Shown here in pieces: positions 1-7,162 of a stretch of DNA of 64,000 bases. The notes beneath the pieces were generated by a model, which was not told the origin of the DNA, made no database searches, and worked only from the letters and a program-made list of their open reading frames with translations. The stretch lies in NCBI GenBank assembly GCA_039024635.1, contig JBCCQA010000019.1, forward strand, positions 1-64,000. Reading direction: 5' to 3'. Numbering within the stretch: position 1 is the stretch's first letter; each line of letters starts with the position of its first letter. The DNA is from Kuafuiihalomonas sp039024635 (lineage in GTDB: Bacteria > Myxococcota > Kuafuiibacteriia > Kuafuiibacteriales > Kuafuiibacteriaceae). The position numbers were made by a program, and so were the translations under genes.

Positions 1-639
1 AACAGCTACCAAGAGAAGGACTCCGCGAAGCGCAACGACGATGACGAGCCCCGTCCGCCGGCCAGCAAGAAGAAGGGCTGGCGAGGCAAGGGCAAGAGCT
101 TTCGGGGCCAGCGCAGACGCAACCAAACCCACGCTTCCAAGTCCGATCCCGAAGCCAAACTCTACCGGAAGGGCCTGGGCAAGGAGGCCAAGCTCTGTTT
201 CATCGGCCACGTCCTCAGCGAGAACCGAAACGGACTGATCGTCGACATGGACCTGACCGGGGCGTCGGGAACGGCCGAGCGCGAGGCAGCGTTGGGGATG
301 ATCGACGGTGCCATTCCTGGGCGTCGGCACCGGACGCTGGCCGCGGACGCCGGTTACCACACTCGGGCTTTCGTCGAAGACTTGCGTGACCGAGGCATCA
401 CACCGCACGTCGCGATGAGGAAGTATGCTGCCATCGACGGACGGACGACGGGCGTGGCAGGCTACGAGAAGAGTCAGAGATGTCGGCGGATCGCGGAAGG
501 AATCAATGGCTGGGTGAAGGGCGTCGGGCGCATGGCCAAGACACGCTTCAAGGGCGTCATGAGATCGAAGTCCGCCTTGATGATGTACGGGGCCGCCTAC
601 AACCTGCTGAGGATATCGAAGCTGCTGGCTCCTGCGTGA
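1..639 (+). CDS. IS5-type transposase, C-terminal part (cut by window edge)
   Basis: Reading frame 1 is open from the first base to TGA at 637-639, giving about 212 residues of a DDE transposase. The motifs NQTHASKSDPEAKLYRKG, the TGASGTAEREAAL stretch and the ending SALMMYGAAYNLLRISKLLA match the C-terminal half of IS5-family transposases. Within the RNase H-like fold the second catalytic Asp is expected in AADAGYH and the catalytic Glu in RRIAEGINGW; both residues are present. The first catalytic Asp lies outside the window. I see no internal stop, so the gene may be intact upstream. It marks the left side of an IS-flanked segment. Confidence 0.85.
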   Translation, partial: NSYQEKDSAKRNDDDEPRPPASKKKGWRGKGKSFRGQRRRNQTHASKSDPEAKLYRKGLGKEAKLCFIGHVLSENRNGLIVDMDLTGASGTAEREAALGMIDGAIPGRRHRTLAADAGYHTRAFVEDLRDRGITPHVAMRKYAAIDGRTTGVAGYEKSQRCRRIAEGINGWVKGVGRMAKTRFKGVMRSKSALMMYGAAYNLLRISKLLAPA

Positions 640-846
640 CAGGAGGTACGGAAGCGCGCGTCCGCCGAAGCGACGGCTGCGAAGCCGAGCGGTAAAGCTC
701 GAGGAGCTCAGCTTGCGACCGCGAGGTGGAAGCGAAGGCCAGCATTAGAAGCTAAACCTACGATTTTCAGCAGGCCCCTAGCCGCACCGCGTCATATTAG
801 TCAGCATAACTCCTTTTATGCGCACCAATCCGAAGAGGCCCCCGGC
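640..846. other. intergenic stretch holding a probable IS right end
   Basis: Two hundred bases between the transposase stop and the convergent GIY-YIG gene. No gene is visible. The stretch near 759-781 (cgattttcagcaggcccc) resembles ends seen on IS5-type elements, but the matching left end is outside the window. Bases from about 790 to 830 are clearly more AT-rich than the rest of the window. Confidence 0.35.
804..821. terminator. inverted repeat GCATAA-6-TTATGC, possible terminator
   Basis: A perfect 6-bp stem (GCATAA/TTATGC) with a 6-base loop lies 26 bases past the stop of the minus-strand GIY-YIG gene. There is no T-run on either strand, so a role as an intrinsic terminator is only a guess from its position between two convergent genes. 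Confidence 0.25.
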
Positions 847-2043
847 CTAGCCCGAGGTCTTCATCGCTTTCGACTTCCGGTACTCCTCAGCCGCATGGGT
901 CGTCACGAAGGTCACCTCACTGTGGTGCTTCGCGACGGCCACTCGGATCTCATCAAGTGAGACCCTGAAGTACTCCCTTCGCCGATTGACCAAGTTCAGG
1001 CGTCGGTCATCGAACTCCTGATGCAGGAGATTCTCGAGGGTGGGTGCGTCCTCGCTGTAGATCATCGCATGGACGTCGAAGCGGTACGGCACCGAAGCGT
1101 CCCCGAGCTCATCGACTCGCTCTAACGGCTCGAAGCGCCGCGTCATCCCAATCTTGTAGACGCCCTCTCCGAAGGACCCAATGTTCGACAGGACGTAGAC
1201 GTGACCGGACCGCGTCAGCTGTGCCCTCGCGATGCTCTTTGCCTTGCGGTCTAGAGCCTCCTGGAGTTCCCGCTCCAGCTTCTGAACAAGTCCCTCCAAC
1301 TGACCAAGCTGGTCGCCTGTAGCCTTCTGGAGCTCCAGCCGGGCCTTCTCAAGGGCTTTCTGGTGCTTCGCCTCATCCTTCTCTGCGTCTCTGCGAGCCT
1401 TCTCGAGTTCCCTCTCGGCCTTCTCTTCCTCTCGCATCTGCTCCCGGATAAGCCGTTGCTCTTCTCTCTCTTGGTAGAGCTTCTCACGGTGCTCGTGAAC
1501 CAGGTGGAGCTCGGAGAGCTTTGCCTCCAGGTAGGCTTCAGCGATCGAGATTTGCTTGGTTTCGCCGAGCTTGTTGATGGAATCGCCGGCTTTCCGTATC
1601 CGAGCTTCTAGCTTCGCAACGTTGTCGAACTTCGTCCTGGCGATCGTCGAGTCAGCCTCTCCGTTGAAAGCGCGAAGCATGAGCTGTGTCTGGTGCTTGA
1701 GCATCTTCCTGCCCTTCGCCAGACTTCCGTCCACTACCCAGTCCTTCGGAGTGGCGACGGCCTGATCGGACTTCACCAAACGCTTCTGCTCCTCTCGGAC
1801 CTCCTTGAGGCGAGCAACATACTCTTCGGAGGTCTCTAGCCCGTAGCGAGGCTGATAGAACCCGTAGGACTGGAGCTCCACTGTGTCTTCCACGGCGGCG
1901 AGTTCCGACCTTAGCCGCGCGACCTTCGCTTCGAGCTCTTCAGCCTGTGCTTCGAGCGAGAGGGTCGGGAACTGAGCGCCGCAGCTGGCGCAGAACCGCG
2001 CTTCGTTGGGCTGTTCCGCCCCGCACTCCTGACAAAGCTTCAC
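847..2043 (-). CDS. zinc-ribbon, coiled-coil, GIY-YIG (T5orf172/DUF4041-type) protein
   Basis: About 398 residues. The N-terminus has CQEC...CASC (Cys 4, 7, 18, 21), a zinc ribbon. The middle (about 30-290) is mostly charged heptad-rich coiled coil with the DUF4041-like region. The C-terminus (about 295-385) is a GIY-YIG-superfamily T5orf172 domain: HVYVLSN, VYKIGMT, an Arg in ERVDELGDASVPY, Glu in ENLLHQEF, and NRRREYF. Proteins of this type are often phage- or defence-associated nucleases. I chose GTG at 2043 because it forms a 4-base GTGA overlap with the stop of the upstream gene; the frame stays open to an earlier ATG at 2094. The cassette is less GC-rich than its surroundings and sits between two IS elements, suggesting transfer. 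The target is unknown. Confidence 0.8.
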   Translation of the reverse strand: MKLCQECGAEQPNEARFCASCGAQFPTLSLEAQAEELEAKVARLRSELAAVEDTVELQSYGFYQPRYGLETSEEYVARLKEVREEQKRLVKSDQAVATPKDWVVDGSLAKGRKMLKHQTQLMLRAFNGEADSTIARTKFDNVAKLEARIRKAGDSINKLGETKQISIAEAYLEAKLSELHLVHEHREKLYQEREEQRLIREQMREEEKAERELEKARRDAEKDEAKHQKALEKARLELQKATGDQLGQLEGLVQKLERELQEALDRKAKSIARAQLTRSGHVYVLSNIGSFGEGVYKIGMTRRFEPLERVDELGDASVPYRFDVHAMIYSEDAPTLENLLHQEFDDRRLNLVNRRREYFRVSLDEIRVAVAKHHSEVTFVTTHAAEEYRKSKAMKTSG

Positions 2044-3269
2044 CGTGCCGCCCCGCTCATACCTCCCACGTTCTCCGAGAGCATCTTGACGCAAGCTGCG
2101 GGCTCAACACGGCTGAGGTTGATGGACTCGAAGGCTCCCCGGTCCGATGCCAAGCATCGAACCTGACTTCGCTCGTCCTGGCCTGTCGCTTTGTTGAGCG
2201 ATGTGACCCATCCGTTCACGATCACCCGCTGAACTCCACTGGTGTAGCAGCTCTCAAAGACCTCGTGCATCGTCCGAACCACGACCTGATCGAGTACCTC
2301 GGCGTGGAGACGCTCACGCTCCTTCGCCTTCAGCTCCACGGGCGTAGGGAGGTTACCTTTGACGACGTATTTGTATCCAGATGCCTTGGGTAGGTCGTCG
2401 GCCGACGGAAGCTCGAGGTTTACGACGAGCGTCCCACTCTCCCCTTCGAAATCAAGGTCGTGACGAACCGAGATGGTCTCGGGGTACGAGGACCTCTCCA
2501 GAACTCTCGAACAGTATTCGATGATTGCTCTCGGTTCGTTGGCTTCGAACCGCTCTCTGAGGGCAGAGATAGCGTTGTTGAACTCTCTCTGGCCTGCGAG
2601 GAACGCTGCTCGCTTCTCTTGATGGTCCTTGTAGGCGCTGTCTCGAGCGGCTTTGTGCTCTTGGACCGCCTTCTCCCAGGATTGCTTGGCACTTGATTCG
2701 GCTTCTTCGAAGATTGTTCGGGTCTCCTCACACTCAGAAACCCAGCGTCGATGGCGGCCCCGAAACAGCCAGGCCCAGCCTGGCTCCGGCGGCAGGCTCA
2801 GCTCTCCGGGAGAAGGTCGTTTCGGAGGCTCGGGATAGAAGAACTCAGGATACGTTCTCGTGTCATGCTCAGACTCCCAGTTGATTCTGTCGTCGACGGC
2901 GAGCGTGTCATTGAGAAGTGCCTTGAGCTCGTTAAGTGCTCTCTTTGCCTCGACGTCCAGACGAATTGCCTCCGCTCGCGCCCGCTCCTTAGCGTCCTTC
3001 TGCGCCGTAACAGTCCGTTTCCGACTTTCTTGATCCCTCCACTTCGCCACGCATTCGTTGACCTTGAGTTCTAGCTCGTCGGCCGATTTGGCCTTCAGCT
3101 CTCGGACGCGGCCCAGGTAGGGGTTGGTGACCGTTGCGACGTAGAGCGGTGCGGAGCGGCGGTTGCCGGCGGGCGTGCTCCAGCTGACGAACGTGTGGAC
3201 TCGATTGCTGTCGATGGTGGCTTGGTTGGGCATTGCCGCAGGCGAAAGTAATGGAGTTGATTTAGGCAT
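2040..3269 (-). CDS. uncharacterised protein resembling the N-terminal half of some restriction endonucleases
   Basis: 409 residues, no signal peptide. Residues about 70-240 are Lys/Glu/Arg-rich helical or coiled coil, interrupted by a Pro/Trp-rich piece (PEPGWAWLFRGRHRRW). Residues 265-400 form a conserved-looking alpha/beta module (LVVNLELPSADDLP, YKYVVKGNLPTP, VVVRTMHEVFE, VIVNGWVTSLNKATG). From memory this module precedes an Mrr-type nuclease domain in some actinobacterial restriction endonucleases. Here the protein stops soon after VEPAACVKML, about where that nuclease would begin, and is coupled by GTGA to the GIY-YIG gene. I infer a split system in which the second protein is the nuclease. 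A second possible start is ATG 3233. Function not established. Confidence 0.6.
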   Translation of the reverse strand: MPKSTPLLSPAAMPNQATIDSNRVHTFVSWSTPAGNRRSAPLYVATVTNPYLGRVRELKAKSADELELKVNECVAKWRDQESRKRTVTAQKDAKERARAEAIRLDVEAKRALNELKALLNDTLAVDDRINWESEHDTRTYPEFFYPEPPKRPSPGELSLPPEPGWAWLFRGRHRRWVSECEETRTIFEEAESSAKQSWEKAVQEHKAARDSAYKDHQEKRAAFLAGQREFNNAISALRERFEANEPRAIIEYCSRVLERSSYPETISVRHDLDFEGESGTLVVNLELPSADDLPKASGYKYVVKGNLPTPVELKAKERERLHAEVLDQVVVRTMHEVFESCYTSGVQRVIVNGWVTSLNKATGQDERSQVRCLASDRGAFESINLSRVEPAACVKMLSENVGGMSGAAR

Positions 3270-3415
3270 TCCAAGCAGGGTTCGACGCCTAGCCTGTCCT
3301 CAAGGACAGGCTCAGCAACGTCTGTGAAGGGCTCCAACTACTGGCCAGCCACCTTCCTGAAGTCTCGATGTCCGATCTGAAGGGAATCAGAAAACTCGTC
3401 ACATACGTCTTGCTC

Positions 3416-4333
3416 TTAACCCCCTACCTTGACTGCGTGCGTGCGCAGGCCTCTGACCTGCCTGGACTCTTCGGACCACTCCCTACTGGAGAGATGCTCC
3501 TTAGCTCGGCTCGCTTCGTACCTTCGTTTGAATTCCCTGGGGGTCAAGTAGTCTAGACTCGAGTGGCGTCGTTCTCGATTGTAGTGCTTCCTCCAGATCT
3601 CGATCACGGCTGCTGCCTCTTCTCGTGCTCGAAACCACTCCATGCTCAGACACTCGTCTCTGAGCTATCCATTGAAACTCTCCAGGGTGCCGTTCTCCCA
3701 CGGCGACCCCGGTTTGATGTGGACCGTCTCGACCGCTGCTTCGGCCATCCACTTCAGCACGGCCGCAGAGACAAACTCCGGGCCGTTGTCGGAGCGGATG
3801 TACTTCGGGGCACCCCGCATGCTCACGAGCTTCGAGAGCACTTCGATCACTCGACCAGACCGGATCCGGCCGTTCGCATCGATGGCCAAACACTCCCGCG
3901 TCCACTCGTCGACGACCGTAAGGCACTTGAGGCGTTGGCCGTTGGCGCAGGCGTCAAAGACAAAATCGTAGGCCCAAACCTCGTTCGGACCTGACGCAGG
4001 CTGCGGTCGAGGCCTAGAGGCCGCCACACGCCGCCCACGGCGTTTTCGCGGCACTTGCAGACCCTCCTGACGCCAGACGCGGTAGACCTGATCTCGACCC
4101 ACCTTGATGCCCTCACGCTGAACGAAGATCATCACACGGCGGTAGCCGTAGCGCGGGTAGCGGGCTGCGTACTTGCGCAGGAGCTCAGCCAAAGGCCTGT
4201 CTTTTTGGTCGCGGACAGAGGCGTAGTGGAGGCTAGAGCGCGCGACGCCAACAAGCGCGCACGCACGTCGACACGACAGGCCACGCTTCTGGGCGTAGGC
4301 GACCTGCCGACGACGCACGGACGCGCTCACCAT
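3416..4333 (-). pseudogene. IS3-type transposase orfB with in-frame TAG
   Basis: The integrase-type catalytic ORF starts at ATG 4333 and reads through a HTH_21-like segment and the rve core (VWAYDFVFDA, IRSDNGPEFV, GSPWENGTLESFNG), so all three DDE residues are present. TAG at 3665-3667 then interrupts it. The same frame continues directly with LRDECLSMEWFRAREEA...HYNRERRHSSLDYLTP, the normal C-terminus, to a stop at 3416. The expected residue at the TAG is Lys (family pattern ESFNGKLRDE), so a single AAG-to-TAG change explains it. The product would lack about 80 C-terminal residues unless the stop is read through. Confidence 0.85.
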
Positions 4334-4590
4334 TTTTTTGCGGCGATCTCCTTCATGATCTCGATCTCGAGGTCGCGCTCTGCCAGCAGCTTCTTGAGGC
4401 GGGCGTTCTCGGACTCGAGGCCTTTAAGGCGCTTGGCGTCCATAGCCTCCAGCGTTTCGAACTTGCGGCGCCAAACGTAGATCGTCTGCTCGCTGATGTT
4501 GCGTCGCCGAGCGACCTCTGCCACCGGGGCCCGATCGGCTTCCCGGAGGATCTTAACCATCTGCTCTTCACTGAACTTGCTCTTCTTCAT
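4327..4590 (-). CDS. IS3-type transposase orfA
   Basis: 87 residues beginning MKKSKFSEEQMVKILREA, a helix-turn-helix (HTH_8-like) DNA-binding protein with a leucine-zipper tail (LKGLESENARLKKLLAERD). The start at 4590 is chosen because AGGAGG sits four bases upstream. It ends AAKKW and overlaps orfB by seven bases on an A7 run, which suggests -1 frameshifting to make the OrfAB transposase. Confidence 0.88.
   Translation of the reverse strand: MKKSKFSEEQMVKILREADRAPVAEVARRRNISEQTIYVWRRKFETLEAMDAKRLKGLESENARLKKLLAERDLEIEIMKEIAAKKW
4333..4339 (-). promoter_or_regulatory. A7 slippery site for -1 frameshift between orfA and orfB
   Basis: On the minus strand the orfA end reads GCA AAA AAA TGG TGA. 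Slipping back one base on the A run puts the ribosome into the orfB frame at ATG 4333. This matches the known IS3-family mechanism; use here is inferred. Confidence 0.6.
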
Positions 4591-4763
4591 GATGCCTCCT
4601 GAGCCGAGCCCGAGGCACTCTCTCACGTTTTGCGTGGACCGAAAAAGTCAGAGCAGATCACGTGGCCCGGCTGAGGGGCCCTTGGAGTTGGGGTTGCGGC
4701 CCCTTTGGTCCAGCATCGTGGGCCTTTGGGAGCTGGCTGACGTGAGTGCTCGGGTGAGGCGGG

Positions 4764-6092
4764 ATGACGTGGCGTGTCGGGGGCGATATGGACGCTGGCG
4801 TGCGTGACTGGCGAAGCCGGGCCCAGAGCCCAGAGGACGTGCTCTCCCACCTCGAAAGCGGGCAGCGTGTGTTCGTGCATGGTGCCTGCGCCACGCCGAC
4901 GCCGCTGGTGAAAGCGATGGCGGCCCAGACCCAGCTAGAGGGGGTGCAGCTCTATCACCTGCATCTGGCCGGTGAGTTGGGCTTCGAGGCGCCGGAGAAC
5001 AAGGACCGCTTCTTCTCGAACTCTCTCTTTACCGGGCCGGGGCTTCGCAAGCCCATCGCAGAGGCACGGGCCGACTTCGTTCCTGTGTTCCTCTCCGACA
5101 TCCCGGGTCTGTTCACCGAGGGCGTCGTTCCCCTGGACGTTGCCATCGTGCAGCTGTCTCCGCCCAACGCCCACGGCCAGTGTACCCTCGGCACCTCCGT
5201 CGATGCGGCCTTGGCCGCCGTTGGGTCGGCCAAGGTGGTGCTGGCCGAGATCAATACCCAGATGCCGAGGACCCTCGGACACTCGGTGGTGCCGATGGAG
5301 GCCATCACCGCCTTCACCTGCACCGACCGTCCACTCGTCGCCCATCCCCCCAACAGTGAAGAGGGCCCAACCGAGGCTCGGATCGGAGAGATCATCGCCG
5401 ACCTAGTCGATGATGGCTCGACCCTCCAGATGGGCATCGGCGCCATTCCCGACGCTGCGCTGGCTCGGCTGAAGAACAAGCTCGAGCTCGGCGTTCACAC
5501 CGAGATGTTCTCGGATCGATTGGTCGACCTCGTGGAGTGCGGCGCGGTCACGAACCGACAGAAGAAGGTTCATCCAGGGCGGAGCGTGACCAGCTTCGTG
5601 GCCGGCAGCCAGCGGCTCTTCGAATTCGTGCACGACAATCAGGAAGTCGAGTTTCATCCCTGCGACCGCACCAACGACACCGCCCTCATCCGAAAGAACC
5701 CAAAGGTGGTGGCCATCAACTCGGCCATCGAGATCGATCTCAGCGGTCAGGTCTGCGCCGACTCCATCGGTTTTCAGATCTTCTCGGGTATCGGGGGCCA
5801 GATGGATTTCGTTCGGGGCGCAGTACTGTCTCCAGGCGGGAAGGCCATCATCGCGCTCCCGTCGACGGCCGCCCGCGGCCAGGTTTCCCGAATCAGTGCG
5901 GCTTTGAAGCAGGGGGCTGGGGTAGTAACCACCCGCGGGCACGTGGAATGGATCGTGACCGAGTACGGAGCTGTGAACCTGCACGGAAAGAATCTTCGGC
6001 AGCGCGGAGAGGCCCTGATCTCCATCGCCCACCCCGACTTTCGCCCTCAGCTCACCAAGGAGCTGTGCGAAGTCCGCCACTACACACTCTAG
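4764..6092 (+). CDS. acetyl-CoA hydrolase/transferase family (4-hydroxybutyrate CoA-transferase-like)
   Basis: 442 residues spanning both halves of a class I CoA-transferase. Seen motifs are GACATPTPLVKAM near the N-terminus, VPLDVAIVQLSPPNAHGQCTLG, MGIGAIPDAAL, GVHTEMFSD holding the likely catalytic Glu, and GIGGQMDFVRGA, the glycine-rich CoA/oxyanion loop. The family moves CoA between acetyl-CoA and a short-chain acid such as 4-hydroxybutyrate, propionate or succinate; the substrate cannot be fixed by reading. ATG 4788, with GGGGG four bases upstream, is an equally good start and would remove eight residues. It is the first ordinary chromosomal gene after the IS region and stands alone, convergent with the next gene. 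Confidence 0.9.
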   Translation: MTWRVGGDMDAGVRDWRSRAQSPEDVLSHLESGQRVFVHGACATPTPLVKAMAAQTQLEGVQLYHLHLAGELGFEAPENKDRFFSNSLFTGPGLRKPIAEARADFVPVFLSDIPGLFTEGVVPLDVAIVQLSPPNAHGQCTLGTSVDAALAAVGSAKVVLAEINTQMPRTLGHSVVPMEAITAFTCTDRPLVAHPPNSEEGPTEARIGEIIADLVDDGSTLQMGIGAIPDAALARLKNKLELGVHTEMFSDRLVDLVECGAVTNRQKKVHPGRSVTSFVAGSQRLFEFVHDNQEVEFHPCDRTNDTALIRKNPKVVAINSAIEIDLSGQVCADSIGFQIFSGIGGQMDFVRGAVLSPGGKAIIALPSTAARGQVSRISAALKQGAGVVTTRGHVEWIVTEYGAVNLHGKNLRQRGEALISIAHPDFRPQLTKELCEVRHYTL

Positions 6093-6105
6093 AGAAACGG
6101 ACGGC

Positions 6106-7152
6106 TCAGTGCCGGTAGACGTAGAGCCGGTGATCGACCGAGAACATGGGTCGGTATTCCAGCGCGGCCCGGGCGGTGATGGCATTGTTGTAGGGTCGGG
6201 GCGTGCACTCCAGGACCTGGATGCGGTCGCCGCCGTGGATGCTGACCCAGGCGTGGTTCAACTGATTCGCGAAGAGTCCGCCCAGGACGAAGCGGGCTCG
6301 ATGGCCCATCCGAACGAGCTGGGTCCAGGCCCAGAGGGCGAAGTCTTCGCAATCCCCGCGCATGTGCACCTGAAAGCTCTCGGGCGTCTCCCAGACGTCG
6401 GGGTGCTGAAGCCGCGAGATGTCGTCGACGTAGTGTCCGGCACTCAGCCGTTGGTCGACTTCGGCCAGGTCTCGGCACAGCACCAGCTCGGGGCTCCGTA
6501 GGACACCCCGCATGAAGTTCCGAAAGCGCTCGACGTCGTGGTCGCCGACCAGCGCGCCCTTGCGGGTCGGCGCGCCCTGCCAAGAGAAGGCGCCGAAACG
6601 AGGCCGGTGTCGTAGGAACTGGATCGTGGGTCCGTCGAAGCCGCGACGCTCGCTGAACTCCAGCAGATCCGTGGTGGCGCCGGATCGGAGTAGGGCCTCC
6701 ATGCGAAAGCCGTCCAGCTCCACGTCGGTCTTGGTCTGGGTGAGGTACTCCGCTGCGTGGCTCAGCCCGATTTCGTAGTCGCCACAAAGGACGTCGATGA
6801 TGGCGAGGAGTCGACGGGCCTCAAAGTCGTCGAAGTCGTAGGCGACGATCTGGGCCCAGCGTTGGGCCTCTCGATAATGGCGTTGGTCCAAGAAGAAGGC
6901 GGCGGCGCTGCGCGCGATGTTCAAGTCCACCCGGCCGACCGCGGTCAGCTGGTCCAAAACCGCCGCCACCGCTCGCTCGTCCCCCCGCAAGATCTGAGCC
7001 TGAAGAACGAGGAGCGCCTCGGCGGGCTTCAGACGGCCCCGAACCAGGCGGGCCATCAACTTCTCCAGCTTTCCCTCGTCTAAGTCCTCGGCCTTCGGGT
7101 CGACCCGCGAGCCGATCAGCTGAACGAGAAGTTCGAGGAGGAGGCGCAGCAC
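6106..7152 (-). CDS. transglutaminase-like cysteine protease-fold protein with helical repeat N-terminus
   Basis: 348 residues. Residues 1-175 are helical with TPR-like pairs. The C-terminal part holds a transglutaminase-like core: MRGDCEDFALWAW (Cys 268) and LNHAWVSI (His 300), followed by VLECTP. This Cys-His arrangement is typical of bacterial transglutaminase-like cysteine proteases (BTLCP), whose substrates are mostly unknown. No convincing signal peptide; the N-terminal MLRLLLELLVQLIG is hydrophobic but short. It begins ten bases after the S46 peptidase stop on the same strand, so the two are probably one transcript. Confidence 0.7.
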   Translation of the reverse strand: MLRLLLELLVQLIGSRVDPKAEDLDEGKLEKLMARLVRGRLKPAEALLVLQAQILRGDERAVAAVLDQLTAVGRVDLNIARSAAAFFLDQRHYREAQRWAQIVAYDFDDFEARRLLAIIDVLCGDYEIGLSHAAEYLTQTKTDVELDGFRMEALLRSGATTDLLEFSERRGFDGPTIQFLRHRPRFGAFSWQGAPTRKGALVGDHDVERFRNFMRGVLRSPELVLCRDLAEVDQRLSAGHYVDDISRLQHPDVWETPESFQVHMRGDCEDFALWAWTQLVRMGHRARFVLGGLFANQLNHAWVSIHGGDRIQVLECTPRPYNNAITARAALEYRPMFSVDHRLYVYRH

Positions 7153-7162
7153 GGACGGGGCC

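Larger units (their letters stand above)
3463..4650 (-). mobile_element. IS3-type insertion sequence (IS407-like group)
   Basis: About 1.19 kb carrying orfA and a broken orfB. The ends look like imperfect inverted repeats: tggactcttcggaccac at 3463-3479 read inward from the left, and tgactttttcggtccac read inward from 4650 on the minus strand; they align with one gap and a few mismatches. No target-site duplication is evident beside these tips, and the orfB frame runs about 50 bases past the left repeat, so the true boundaries may differ slightly. Confidence 0.65.

Noticed and set aside
4651..4763. Possible promoter or operator in the gap before the CoA-transferase
   Set aside because: Only G-rich runs are visible; no clear -35/-10 pair or dyad.
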